A stretch of 27,726 nucleotides of DNA from assembly GCA_023411035.1 (NCBI GenBank), contig JAEYPE010000058.1, forward strand, positions 1 to 27,726, given 5' to 3'. Positions 10,260 to 19,860 of this stretch are shown here, one piece after another. The stretch comes from Pseudomonadota bacterium. Lineage in GTDB: Bacteria > Pseudomonadota > Alphaproteobacteria > Azospirillales > Azospirillaceae. Under the pieces are notes generated by a model. The model worked only from the letters and a program-made list of their open reading frames with translations. It was not told the DNA's origin and searched no databases. Made by a program: the position numbers and the translations under genes. The stretch's first letter is position 1. Every line of letters begins with the position of its first letter.

Positions 10260-10715
10260 TCACCGCCGGTTCATCAGCCCGTCCACGCTGAAGCGCCCGG
10301 CCCCGGCGGCGATCAGCGCCACGAAGCCGCCGATGATGGCGAGGTTCTTCATGAACTGGATGCGCTGCATCCCCTGGGCCTCCGGCGGGTAAGTCCAGTA
10401 GCGGTGGGCGATCAGCGTCGCCATGATGGTGAAGACGACCACCGCCGCCGCGGCCAGCCGCGTCCAGGCCCCCAGCACCACGGCCAGCCCGCCGAAGCAC
10501 TCCACCACACTGCCAACCGCGGCCAGCAGCATCGGCATGGGCAGCCCCTGCCCCGCCAGGCTGTCGGCGAATCCGCCCAGATTCATCAGTTTGCCGAAGC
10601 CGCTCTGCACGAAAATCGCCCCGATCAGCAGCCTTGCGACCAGCAGCAGCGCGTCCTGGCTCCCCATTGCCGCCTGCTCCACATCCCGCGACTTGTCGAA
10701 ATTGTAAGAGGCCAT
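10260..10715 (-). CDS. DoxX family membrane protein
   Basis: The 151-residue protein has four hydrophobic segments typical of DoxX/DoxD-like inner-membrane proteins: about residues 22-38 (LLLVARLLIGAIFVQSGF), 60-80, 85-105 and 123-141. GAIFVQSGFGKL is the usual DoxX signature, and FMKNLAIIGGF the conserved C-terminal segment. Members are tied to redox or thiol stress in some bacteria, but the biochemical role is unclear. ATG 10715 is preceded by a good GGGAGAGGG, so I chose it over the upstream in-frame GTG/ATG at 10745-10740. It lies downstream of dps on the same strand, but a very stable hairpin separates them, so it likely has its own promoter. Confidence 0.85.
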   Translation of the reverse strand: MASYNFDKSRDVEQAAMGSQDALLLVARLLIGAIFVQSGFGKLMNLGGFADSLAGQGLPMPMLLAAVGSVVECFGGLAVVLGAWTRLAAAAVVVFTIMATLIAHRYWTYPPEAQGMQRIQFMKNLAIIGGFVALIAAGAGRFSVDGLMNRR

Positions 10716-10808
10716 CGCACCCTCTCCCCGTCCATCGGACATCACCGGAAGGAACGCGCCTGCACGCCCTCTTGTTTCGCACCCTTTCGCTTCAGGCCGC
10801 CCGAATGC

Positions 10809-10840
10809 AAACGGGGCGCCGCCCCGAAGGACGACGCCCC
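10809..10840 (-). terminator. Intrinsic terminator of dps with UUCG tetraloop
   Basis: On the minus strand GGGGCGTCGTCC and GGGCGGCGCCCC form a 12-bp stem (two G-U pairs) capped by TTCG in a C(UUCG)G context, one of the most stable tetraloops known. GTTTGC follows. It lies about 47 bp past the dps stop, just beyond a 17-bp tandem duplication. Confidence 0.75.
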
Positions 10841-10843
10841 ATC

Positions 10844-10877
10844 GAATCGCAAGCCGCTGGGAATCGCAAGCCGCTGG
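10844..10877 (-). repeat. 17-bp tandem duplication after dps
   Basis: GAATCGCAAGCCGCTGG (plus-strand sequence) occurs twice, exactly and without a gap, at 10844-10860 and 10861-10877. It sits 10 bp past the dps stop codon and 3 bp before the terminator stem. Confidence 0.95.
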
Positions 10878-10887
10878 GCGGCGCCGA

Positions 10888-11355
10888 CTACTCCAGCATG
10901 GAGCGCAGCATCCAGGCGGTCTTCTCGTGGATCTGCAGGCGCTGGGTCAGCAGATCGGCGGTCGGCTGGTCGTTGGCCTGCTCCGCGGTCGGGAAGACCT
11001 GACGGGCGGTGCGGGCGACGGCCTCATGCCCCTCGACGAGTTGGCGCAGCATCTCCTGAGCGTTCGGCACTCCCTGCTCCTCCTTGATGGAGGCGAGCTT
11101 GGTGAACTGCGAGAAGCTGCCCGGCGCCGGATAGCCGAGAGCACGGATGCGCTCCGCCACCTCGTCCAGGGCGTTCCACAGCTCCGTGTACTGGGTCATG
11201 AACATGGTGTGGAGCGTGTTGAACATCGGACCCGTGACGTTCCAGTGGAAGGAGTGGGTCTTCAGGTACAACGCGAAGGTGTCGGCCAGCACGCGGTTCA
11301 GCCCCTCGGCAATAGCCTTCCGGTCGGCTTCCGCAATCCCGATGTCGATCTGCAT
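10888..11355 (-). CDS. dps: Dps-type DNA-protecting ferritin-like protein
   Basis: Dps forms a 12-subunit shell that oxidises and stores iron, using peroxide, and protects DNA in starvation or oxidative stress. The 155-residue protein has the helical family pattern and the ferroxidase residues of the Dps family: H37 in LKTHSFHWNVTGPMF, H49 in TLH, and D64 and E68 in LDEVAERI. These sit at the subunit interface in known structures. GAGG lies 6 nt before ATG 11355, giving MQIDIGIAEADRK as start; the frame is open further up but without a good start. No long basic N-terminal tail of the E. coli type is present, so direct DNA binding is uncertain. The upstream region has AT-rich dyads that could be operator sites. 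Confidence 0.93.
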   Translation of the reverse strand: MQIDIGIAEADRKAIAEGLNRVLADTFALYLKTHSFHWNVTGPMFNTLHTMFMTQYTELWNALDEVAERIRALGYPAPGSFSQFTKLASIKEEQGVPNAQEMLRQLVEGHEAVARTARQVFPTAEQANDQPTADLLTQRLQIHEKTAWMLRSMLE

Positions 11356-11438
11356 GGTTCCTCGATCCTCTGACAGGTTGTCTTCCATTCTCGGCTGCAT
11401 TCGAGGCTACGCCCAGTTGCGCCTCGGGTAAAGACCAC

Positions 11439-11460
11439 ACTTTGGAAAAGTTCTAAAAGT
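11439..11460 (-). promoter_or_regulatory. AT-rich dyad and direct repeat upstream of dps
   Basis: On the plus strand ACTTT GGA AAAGT (11439-11451) is an inverted repeat, overlapping a direct repeat AAAAGT TCT AAAAGT (11446-11460). It stands out from the GC-rich surroundings and lies about 85-105 bp upstream of the dps start. A binding site for a stress or iron regulator is a guess; no known consensus was matched. Confidence 0.3.
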
Positions 11461-11595
11461 CCGCTCTGCGCAGCCCGCATCTCCCGGCATGACGGGAAGA
11501 CTACCCCCGACAAACTTGGACGCTCCTGGCGCCGGTCAAGATGTGCGACGCGACGGCATCCGTATCAAGCATTCAGAACCGCAAGCCCCGCGGCC

Positions 11596-12075
11596 TCACC
11601 GGTACACGCCCACATAGGCGACCAGATCTTGTCCCGGCACGCGCTTCACGAAGGTGACTTTCGGCTCGATCCGGTTGCTGGACGGGTTCAGCCAGCGGTA
11701 TTCCACCCAGCCTTCGCCCGCGTCCCGCGCAACCGACAGGATGTCGCGGACGATGTCCCGCCCGTCCGGGTCCTTCACGTTGATCACGCTCATCCCGACT
11801 CCGGCGGGCCGGGGCGGATAGACCTTCCACACTCCACCGAAGTCGATGACGTTGACGTAGATCTCACCGTGCTTGAACTCGCCGTCGCGGTTGAATTCCG
11901 CCGCCGCCGCGTCCAGCCCCTTGGCGACGATCAGGTCCACCGCCCTCAGTGTGATCTTGCGGGCCTGCTCCGGTTTGGGCTGCTGGGCGCCCGCGGGCTG
12001 GGCCGTAACGAACAGGGCGGCGATCAGGAGGACCCATGCGGCACGGGCCGGCAGCAAACGGACGAAGGTGCGCAT
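11596..12075 (-). CDS. Small exported Cache-domain protein
   Basis: The 159-residue protein has a clear signal peptide (MRTFVRLLPARAAWVLLIAA, cleavage likely after AGA at residue 30), then a single small sensor domain resembling the sCache_2 family. The hallmarks are FGGVWKVYPPRPAGVGMSVINVKDPDG and GWVEYRWLNPSSNRIEPK, followed by TFVKRVPGQDLVAYVGVY. In chemoreceptors and kinases this domain binds small carboxylates outside the membrane. Here it stands alone with no transmembrane or signalling module, so it is probably a free periplasmic ligand-binding protein. GGGGAT about 7 nt before ATG 12075 supports the start. The gene is divergent from the panE-like gene and upstream of dps on the same strand, 240 bp away. 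Confidence 0.83.
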   Translation of the reverse strand: MRTFVRLLPARAAWVLLIAALFVTAQPAGAQQPKPEQARKITLRAVDLIVAKGLDAAAAEFNRDGEFKHGEIYVNVIDFGGVWKVYPPRPAGVGMSVINVKDPDGRDIVRDILSVARDAGEGWVEYRWLNPSSNRIEPKVTFVKRVPGQDLVAYVGVYR

Positions 12076-12140
12076 GGCAAATCCCCAGACCGGCCGATGC
12101 CGGAACGTGATGTTGAAATAGGGCGCTGAGCGGTTCGCCC

Positions 12141-12156
12141 ACTTTCGAAAGAAAGT
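12141..12156. promoter_or_regulatory. Dyad ACTTTC-GAAA-GAAAGT between divergent genes
   Basis: A perfect 6-bp inverted repeat lies in the 261-bp space between the Cache-domain gene and the panE-like gene, 66 bp upstream of the former. It could be an operator or a small hairpin. Its half-site resembles that of the dps upstream dyad (ACTTT...AAAGT). Confidence 0.3.
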
Positions 12157-12294
12157 CCGCGTCCGGCAATGTGGTATCCTGCGGCCTATTGCCGCAAGGA
12201 CCCGGGCACGCCACACTGTCGCCAACGTCCGGAACCACGAAGACGCGCCCGGCCTCCGCCGATCCATCGGCTCCGGCCAACGGAGCGCACCGGC

Positions 12295-12324
12295 CCGGAC
12301 CGCATATGGCCGGACCGCTTATGG
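12295..12324 (+). repeat. 15-bp tandem duplication before the panE-like gene
   Basis: CCGGACCGCATATGG (12295-12309) is followed directly by CCGGACCGCTTATGG (12310-12324), with one difference in 15. The second copy runs into the GGGAGG ribosome-binding site, so the duplication shapes the sequence just ahead of the start codon. Confidence 0.9.
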
Positions 12325-12336
12325 GAGGAACAACGC

Positions 12337-13260
12337 ATGCGCATCGCAATCATGGGGGCGGGCGCGGTCGGCGGCTATTTCGGCGCACGCCTTGCGGCAA
12401 CCGGCGGAGCGGAGGTGCATTTCATCGCCCGCGGCCCGCATCTGAAGGCCATCCGCAGCAACGGCCTGCGCATCGAGAGCGAGGCGGCCCCCCTGCACCT
12501 GACCGACGTCCGGGCCACCGACGACCCGGCGGAGATCGGGCCGGTGGACCTCGTGCTGTTCGCGGTCAAGCTGTGGGACACCGGCCGGGCCGCGGAAGCC
12601 TGCCGCCCCCTGATGCAGCCCGGCACGGTGGTGGTCACCGTCCAGAACGGCGTCACCGGGCTGGACGCGCTCAGCCAGATCCTGGGGCGGGAGCATGTGG
12701 CCGGCGGCGTCGCCCACATCGGCGCCACCATCGCCGCCCCCGGCGTGATCCGCCACACCGGCACGCTGGCCCGCCTGACCTATGGGGAATTGGACGGGCG
12801 GCCCTCCCCCCGGCTGACCGCCTTCCACGCGCTGGCCGGGAAGGCCGGGTTCGAAGCGGTGCTGTCCGCCGCGATCCTGCGCGCGCTGTGGGAGAAGTTC
12901 GCCTTCCTGGCGCCCTTCAGCGGGATCACCGCCCTGACCCGCCAGCCCGCCGGGGTGATCCGCCGCGTGCCGGAAACCCGCGCCCTGTTCCTGGACGCGG
13001 TGGCGGAGGTCGCCCGGCTGGCCCGCGCCCGCGACGTGGATCTGGGCACCGGCATCGTCGCCCGCGTCGAATCCCTTCTGGACAGCCTTCCGCCCGCCAT
13101 GACCTCCTCCATGCTGAACGACCTGACGCGGGGCGGACGGCTGGAACTGCCCTGGCTGTCCGGGGCGGCGGTGCAGCTCGGGTCGGAGCTTGGGGTGCCG
13201 ACGCCCGTCCACAGGGTGGTCGCCGCGGCCCTGGCGCCCTACGCCGACGGCCCGCCATAA
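12337..13260 (+). CDS. panE: Ketopantoate reductase family protein (2-dehydropantoate 2-reductase)
   Basis: Family members reduce 2-dehydropantoate to pantoate with NADPH, a step toward coenzyme A. The 307-residue protein has the N-terminal Rossmann motif MRIAIMGAGAVGGYFGARL and the family segments LVLFAVKLWDT and VVTVQNGVTG in the nucleotide-binding half. A helical C-terminal half follows, with WEKFAFLAPFSGITALTRQP, which holds the catalytic-lysine region (WEK), and SSMLNDLTRGGRLELPWLSGAAV near the end. GGGAGG (12323-12328) ends 8 nt before ATG 12337 and fixes the start. Bacteria often have several paralogues of this family, so the panE symbol is tentative. It is a single unit ended by a strong terminator. 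Confidence 0.88.
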   Translation: MRIAIMGAGAVGGYFGARLAATGGAEVHFIARGPHLKAIRSNGLRIESEAAPLHLTDVRATDDPAEIGPVDLVLFAVKLWDTGRAAEACRPLMQPGTVVVTVQNGVTGLDALSQILGREHVAGGVAHIGATIAAPGVIRHTGTLARLTYGELDGRPSPRLTAFHALAGKAGFEAVLSAAILRALWEKFAFLAPFSGITALTRQPAGVIRRVPETRALFLDAVAEVARLARARDVDLGTGIVARVESLLDSLPPAMTSSMLNDLTRGGRLELPWLSGAAVQLGSELGVPTPVHRVVAAALAPYADGPP

Positions 13261-13276
13261 CGGTACACCCCGACCG

Positions 13277-13308
13277 GGGGCGGCGTGACGTCATGCCGCC
13301 CCTTTTTT
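13277..13308 (+). terminator. Intrinsic terminator of the panE-like gene
   Basis: GGGGCGGC (13277-13284) pairs with GCCGCCCC (13295-13302), with further pairing inside around the TGACGTCA core, and TTTTTT follows at 13303-13308. This is a textbook intrinsic terminator, 17 nt past the stop codon. Confidence 0.92.
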
Positions 13309-13435
13309 CCATCGACAGGCCCCCCGCCGCGGGTGGACCATAACGTTGAAAAGGCATCACTTTTAAAGCACCGGAGCAGTCCGGCACCCTGTCAGGCCCA
13401 CCAAGGCCGCCCGGCGTTCCGGCCAAGAGCAAACA

Positions 13436-13479
13436 GCCCAAAGCCAATCGGCCCAAAGCAATCGGCCCAAAGCCAATCG
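13436..13479 (+). repeat. 15-bp tandem repeat, 3 copies, before the EF-G paralogue
   Basis: GCCCAAAGCCAATCG occurs at 13436-13450 and 13465-13479, with a 14-bp copy missing one C (GCCCAAAGCAATCG) between them at 13451-13464. The last copy abuts the GGGAGG ribosome-binding site of the next gene. Confidence 0.95.
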
Positions 13480-13489
13480 GGAGGTGTGC

Positions 13490-15529
13490 ATGCCCCATAA
13501 ACAGATCCAGACGGCCCGCTGCGCCGCACTGGTCGGCCCCTATCTCAGCGGCAAGACATCGCTTCTGGAAAGCCTGCTGTCCGCAGCCGGGGCCACCACG
13601 CGCAAGGGCAGCGTCCGCGACGGCAACACGGTCGGCGACAGTTCCCCCGAAGCCAAGGCCCGGCAGATGAGCGTGGAGGTCAACGTCGCCTCCTTCGACT
13701 TCCTGGGGGAACGCTGGACCGTGCTCGACTGCCCCGGCTCGGTGGAACTGGTCTGCGAGACGCAGAGCGCCCTGATGGTGGCCGACCTCGCCGTGATCGT
13801 GGCGGAGGCCGTGCCGGAAAAGGCCGTGCTGCTGGCCCCCCTGTTCAAGTTCCTGGACGACAACCGCATCCCCCACCTGCTGTTCATCAACAAGGTGGAC
13901 AGCCTGGGCGACCTGCGGGTGCGCGACGTGGTGCAGGCCTATCAGGCGGTGTCGGCGCGCAAGCTGGTGCTGCGCGAAGTGCCGATCCGCGAGGGCGGGA
14001 AGATCACCGGCTTCGTCGATCTGGTCAGCGAGCGCGCCTGGCACTTCAACCCGCACAAGCCGTCCAATCTCGTCCAGATCCCCGACAGCCTGAAGGACCG
14101 CGAGCACGAGGCCCGGCAGGAATTGCTGGAGGCCGTCGCCGACTATGACGACGCCCTGCTGGAAAAGCTGCTGGAGGACGTCGCCCCCGACACGCAGGAG
14201 GTCTACGACCGGCTGGCCAGCGAACTGGCGGACGACCTGATCGTCCCGGTCTTCTTCGGCTCTGCGGAAAACGACAACGGCATCCGCCGCCTGTTGAAGG
14301 CCCTGCGCCACGAGGGGCCGGAGGTCGCCGCCACGGCGGAGCGCGCGGACATCCCCGCCGACGCCGCGGTGGCCGCGCAGGTGTTCAAGACGCTGAACGG
14401 CTCCCACGCCGGCAAGATCAGCCTCGCGCGGGTCTGGCGGGGCACGGTGAACGACGGCATGACGCTCGGCGGGGAACGGGTGTCCGGCGTCTTCCGCATG
14501 ATGGGCCACAATCAGGAAAAGCTGTCCCAGGCGACGGCGGGCGAGGTGGTGGCTCTGGGCCGGCTGGACAAGGCGGCGACCGGCGACCTGCTGACCGACA
14601 AGGGCAACGCGGGCCGCTCGGCGCTGTGGCCGGAGCTTCCGCCGCCCGTCTTCGGCCTCGCCCTGCACGCCCAGAACCGCAACGACGAGGTGAAGCTGAC
14701 CGCCGCCATCCAGAAGCTGGTGGAGGAGGACCCCGCCCTGCGGCTGGACCAGTCCACCGACACGGGCGAGCTGGTGCTGTGGGGCCAGGGCGACATCCAT
14801 CTCCAGATCGCCATGGACCGGCTTCGCCACAAGTTCAACGTCACGGTCAAGGGCGCGCCGCCGCAGGTGCCCTACCGCGAATCGATCCGCAAGGGCACGG
14901 CGCACCACGCCCGCTACAAGCGGCAGACCGGCGGCCACGGCCAATTCGCCGACATCCATGTGGAGGTCAAGCCCCTGCCCCGCGGCACCGGCTTCCAGTT
15001 CGAGGACGGCATCGTCGGCGGCGTCGTGCCGCGCCAGTTCATCCCGGCGGTGGAGAACGGCGTTCGCGACTATGCGGCGCGCGGGCCGCTTGGCTTCCCC
15101 GTGGTGGACTTCGCGGTGAAGCTGACCGGCGGGCAGTTCCACGCCGTCGACAGCTCCGAAATGGCTTTCAAAACGGTGGCGCGGCAGGCGATGACCGAGG
15201 CGCTTCCGGCCTGCGATCCGGTGCTGCTGGAGCCGATCCTGACGGTGTCCATCGCCGTGCCCAGCGACTTCACGTCGAAGGTGCAGCGTCTGGTCAGCGG
15301 CCGGCGGGGGCAGATCCTGGGCTACGACTCGCGCCCCGGCTGGCAGGGCTGGGACGAGGTGAAGGCCTATCTGCCGCAGGCGGAAATGCATGACCTGATC
15401 GTGGAGTTGCGCTCCCTGTCGCTCGGCGTCGGCACCTTCACCTGGAGCTTCGAACGCTTGCAGGAACTGACCGGCAAGGCCGCCGACAAGGCGGTGGAGA
15501 TCCGCAAGGAGGCGCTGGCGGCGCAGTAA
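13490..15529 (+). CDS. Divergent elongation factor G-like GTPase (EF-G paralogue)
   Basis: The 679-residue protein has the five-domain plan of EF-G. G1 is GPYLSGKT (residues 16-23), G4 is NKVD (134-137), and domain II follows with SLARVWRGTVNDGM. Domain III carries DTGELVLWGQGDIHLQIA, domain IV QTGGHGQFADIHVEVKPLPRG, and domain V ILGYDSRPGWQGWDEVKAYLP. It is not the housekeeping EF-G. The switch I motif, RGITI in canonical EF-G, reads RQMSV here, and the G3 motif DTPGH reads DCPGS (80-84), so the catalytic histidine is a serine. Such EF-G2-like paralogues occur in many bacteria, and some bind GTP without ribosome-stimulated hydrolysis. No rpsL, rpsG or tuf is nearby. GGGAGG 5 nt before ATG 13490 decides the start over GTG 13484. 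Confidence 0.9.
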   Translation: MPHKQIQTARCAALVGPYLSGKTSLLESLLSAAGATTRKGSVRDGNTVGDSSPEAKARQMSVEVNVASFDFLGERWTVLDCPGSVELVCETQSALMVADLAVIVAEAVPEKAVLLAPLFKFLDDNRIPHLLFINKVDSLGDLRVRDVVQAYQAVSARKLVLREVPIREGGKITGFVDLVSERAWHFNPHKPSNLVQIPDSLKDREHEARQELLEAVADYDDALLEKLLEDVAPDTQEVYDRLASELADDLIVPVFFGSAENDNGIRRLLKALRHEGPEVAATAERADIPADAAVAAQVFKTLNGSHAGKISLARVWRGTVNDGMTLGGERVSGVFRMMGHNQEKLSQATAGEVVALGRLDKAATGDLLTDKGNAGRSALWPELPPPVFGLALHAQNRNDEVKLTAAIQKLVEEDPALRLDQSTDTGELVLWGQGDIHLQIAMDRLRHKFNVTVKGAPPQVPYRESIRKGTAHHARYKRQTGGHGQFADIHVEVKPLPRGTGFQFEDGIVGGVVPRQFIPAVENGVRDYAARGPLGFPVVDFAVKLTGGQFHAVDSSEMAFKTVARQAMTEALPACDPVLLEPILTVSIAVPSDFTSKVQRLVSGRRGQILGYDSRPGWQGWDEVKAYLPQAEMHDLIVELRSLSLGVGTFTWSFERLQELTGKAADKAVEIRKEALAAQ

Positions 15530-15538
15530 CGCATCATA

Positions 15539-15563
15539 TCCCTCTCCCGGGGCGGGAGAGGGA
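15539..15563 (+). terminator. GC hairpin after the EF-G paralogue
   Basis: TCCCTCTCCC (15539-15548) pairs perfectly with GGGAGAGGGA (15554-15563) around a 5-nt loop, starting 10 nt past the stop. There is no T-run. Palindromes of this kind are often dispersed in alphaproteobacterial genomes, so it may be a REP-like element as well as a transcript end. Confidence 0.55.
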
Positions 15564-15666
15564 ATTCGATTCCGGCCCGAACCAGCCGATTCAATCTGTC
15601 CACGCCCCTTCCGCATCCCCACCTGTTACCCGACCGAATCAATCGATCGGAAAGGAACAGCACGCC

Positions 15667-16908
<1,242 letters not shown>

Positions 16909-16921
16909 ACAAGGCGGCGCG

Positions 16922-16954
16922 CAAAAAGAAAGAGGGGGCCTTCCGGCCCCCTCT
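16922..16954 (-). terminator. Intrinsic terminator of the aspartate aminotransferase gene
   Basis: A perfect 10-bp stem, AGAGGGGGCC (16931-16940) with GGCCCCCTCT (16945-16954), has a 4-nt loop. On the minus strand TTCTTTTTGC follows, a good T-tail. On the plus strand the tail is weak (CCTTG), so it serves the minus-strand gene first, but could slow nhaA transcription too. Confidence 0.88.
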
Positions 16955-16978
16955 CCTTGTCCGAATCGAAGCGGCGCA

Positions 16979-18184
<1,206 letters not shown>

Positions 18185-18380
18185 GGCGTACTGGCCCCTA
18201 TGACAAAGGTGGCGGAAGGTGGGGGTGAGAGCTTGGTATGACCGCGCGAACGCGACGCGGGACCTTACTTCCGCCTTATTCCTCTTGCAAGCCGATCACT
18301 CCGCGAGCGGGACGGTTTCCCGGCAGGCGGACGGACGGCGCCCCCCGCCACCCGTTTACCGCGCCGCACAAACTCCCCGC

Positions 18381-18411
18381 TTGACCGCCCTTGCAACGAA
18401 AGGGGTATCTA
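18381..18411 (+). promoter_or_regulatory. Candidate sigma-70 promoter of the cytochrome c' gene
   Basis: TTGACC (18381-18386) and TATCTA (18406-18411) lie 19 bp apart, about 40 bp before the start codon. The -35 is good for an alphaproteobacterium; the spacer is a little long. Confidence 0.4.
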
Positions 18412-18451
18412 TTACCTCTTTCCGATCAACCACACCTTCCGGAGGACCTTC

Positions 18452-18880
18452 ATGCTCACCCGCGTCACTCTGGCCGCCATGGCCGCCCTGCTCCTCGTCG
18501 GCGGCACGGCCACAGCCCAGGATTCGATCAAGGCGCGCAAGGACGGATTCGACTCCAGCAAGAAGGCGATGGCCGAAATCAAGGATCTGCTGGGCAGCGA
18601 CAAGGTCGCCCAGGTCGTCCCGGTCGCCCAGCGCATGGGTGCCTTCGCCGTCCAGATCCCGGCCCTGTTCCCCGCGGGCAGTGACAAGGGCGACACCAAG
18701 GCCAACTCCGAAGTCTGGTCGAACAACGCCGACTTCCTCGTGAAAGCCCAGAACTTCGAGGCTGCCGTGAAGGGCCTGGAGGCCGCCGCCGCCACCGGCG
18801 ACAAGGCCGCCACCGCCAAGCAGTTCGCCGCCGTGGGCGGCACCTGCAAGGCCTGCCACGATCGCTACCGCGCCAACTGA
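18452..18880 (+). CDS. cycP: Cytochrome c' (periplasmic)
   Basis: Cytochrome c' is a periplasmic four-helix-bundle haem protein with a high-spin, five-coordinate haem that binds NO and CO; it is linked to NO protection. The 142-residue precursor has a signal peptide (MLTRVTLAAMAALLLVGGTA, cleavage after TAQ or nearby) and the C-terminal haem-attachment motif CKACHDRYR (C132, C135, H136), the hallmark of the class. GGAGGA about 6 nt before ATG 18452 is a strong Shine-Dalgarno. A cytochrome b561 gene lies convergently 84 bp downstream, a frequent partner type, suggesting related electron-transfer roles. The gene symbol is the usual one for the family and is given tentatively. Confidence 0.92.
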   Translation: MLTRVTLAAMAALLLVGGTATAQDSIKARKDGFDSSKKAMAEIKDLLGSDKVAQVVPVAQRMGAFAVQIPALFPAGSDKGDTKANSEVWSNNADFLVKAQNFEAAVKGLEAAAATGDKAATAKQFAAVGGTCKACHDRYRAN

Positions 18881-18891
18881 TCCGGCCCGTG

Positions 18892-18937
18892 CCGCGCCGT
18901 TCCTTCCTCCGCGGGTTGCGGGGAAGGAACGGCGCGG
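18892..18937. terminator. 16-bp perfect palindromic hairpin between cytochrome genes
   Basis: CCGCGCCGTTCCTTCC (18892-18907) pairs perfectly with 18922-18937 around a 14-nt loop. It begins 11 nt past the cytochrome c' stop. Neither strand has a T-run after it, so it may act as a shared 3' barrier for the two convergent genes. Confidence 0.65.
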
Positions 18938-18964
18938 GAGCGCAACCCTGCTCGGCCAGCCTTC

Positions 18965-19672
18965 TCAGCCCGCCTGCACCACCGCCGCCACCAGCCCCGC
19001 CGCAGCCGCCAGCACCGCCAGGGCCAGCGCCGCCGGACGGCGCTTCGGCGACTCAACCGGCGCATCCGCCGGAATCGCCTTACGCCCGGTGACCATCGGG
19101 CGGATCAGATTGTCGCCCTTCACCACCAGATAGGCCAGCACGGCCAGCACATGCACGCCGATCAGGATCAGGATTCCGTCGGCCACGATGCGGTGCAGGG
19201 TGCTGAGCCCCGCGACCACGCTTCCCGGCGCCTGCGCGACCAGCGGCCCGTCCACCAGGATGTCGTCGGAGGTGAAGAGGCCGCTCACCGCCTGGAGCGT
19301 CAACACCCCCAGCAGCGCCAGCACCATCAGCCCGCCCATCGGGTTGTGCCCCAGGACCGGCACCGGCTCCTTGCCGCCGCGCCCGACGCGGAACATCCCC
19401 GCGGCGTAGGCAAGGACCGCGCGCGGCCCCTTCACGAAGTCGCTAAAGCGCGCCGTCTGGCTGCCGACCAGCCCCCAGACGAGCCGGAACAGGAGTAGCG
19501 CCAGGATCGCCTCCCCCGCCAGCATGTGGATGGTCATCCGGTCGGTCTTGGCCGACACGATCGCAACCGCCACCAGAAGGACCAAGCTCCAATGAAACAG
19601 GCGCGTCGGCAAGTCCCAGACGGCCACGTTGCGCCGGGCCTTCGTCCGATTTGTGGTATTACCAACATCCAT
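18965..19672 (-). CDS. Cytochrome b561 family protein
   Basis: The 235-residue inner-membrane protein starts with VAVWDLPTRLFHWSLVLLV, the standard opening of bacterial b-type cytochromes of the b561/hydrogenase-b-subunit fold. Hydrophobic segments lie at about 27-43, 50-70, 112-132, 155-185 and a last one at about 213-233. Histidines placed to bind haem include H27, H49, H109, H160 and H174. After the fourth helix comes a basic, Pro-rich loop (VESPKRRPA) before the extra C-terminal helix. It likely moves electrons between a periplasmic cytochrome such as the neighbouring cytochrome c' and the quinone pool, but that link is inferred from position only. No clear Shine-Dalgarno precedes the ATG at 19672. 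Confidence 0.88.
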   Translation of the reverse strand: MDVGNTTNRTKARRNVAVWDLPTRLFHWSLVLLVAVAIVSAKTDRMTIHMLAGEAILALLLFRLVWGLVGSQTARFSDFVKGPRAVLAYAAGMFRVGRGGKEPVPVLGHNPMGGLMVLALLGVLTLQAVSGLFTSDDILVDGPLVAQAPGSVVAGLSTLHRIVADGILILIGVHVLAVLAYLVVKGDNLIRPMVTGRKAIPADAPVESPKRRPAALALAVLAAAAGLVAAVVQAG

Positions 19673-19775
19673 GAATCACCCCACGCCTCTGTTGTTCTTC
19701 CTTAGACTATGCCCCAAGACGGTGCCTTTTGCCCGCATTTCCGAAAAAAAGTGACAATCGGGTGGGCGCATCGCG

Positions 19776-19789
19776 TGACAGCACTGTCA
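19776..19789. promoter_or_regulatory. Operator-like dyad TGACAG-CA-CTGTCA
   Basis: A perfect 6-bp inverted repeat with a 2-bp centre lies 72 bp upstream of the DUF4170 gene and 104 bp upstream of the divergent cytochrome b561 start. The site has the size and shape of a dimer binding site. The protein that binds it is not known; it is not the GTTC-N7-GTTC LexA box of alphaproteobacteria. Confidence 0.4.
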
Positions 19790-19860
19790 TTGCACTTGAA
19801 GAATAGGGGGAACGACGGATATGAGTTTCTCAAATCCAGCCCAACAAGGATGCCCGCGTC

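Noticed and set aside
12926..15622. Long minus-strand open frame antisense to the EF-G paralogue
   Set aside because: Same cause; the plus strand encodes a full EF-G fold with recognisable motifs, and the antisense frame has none.
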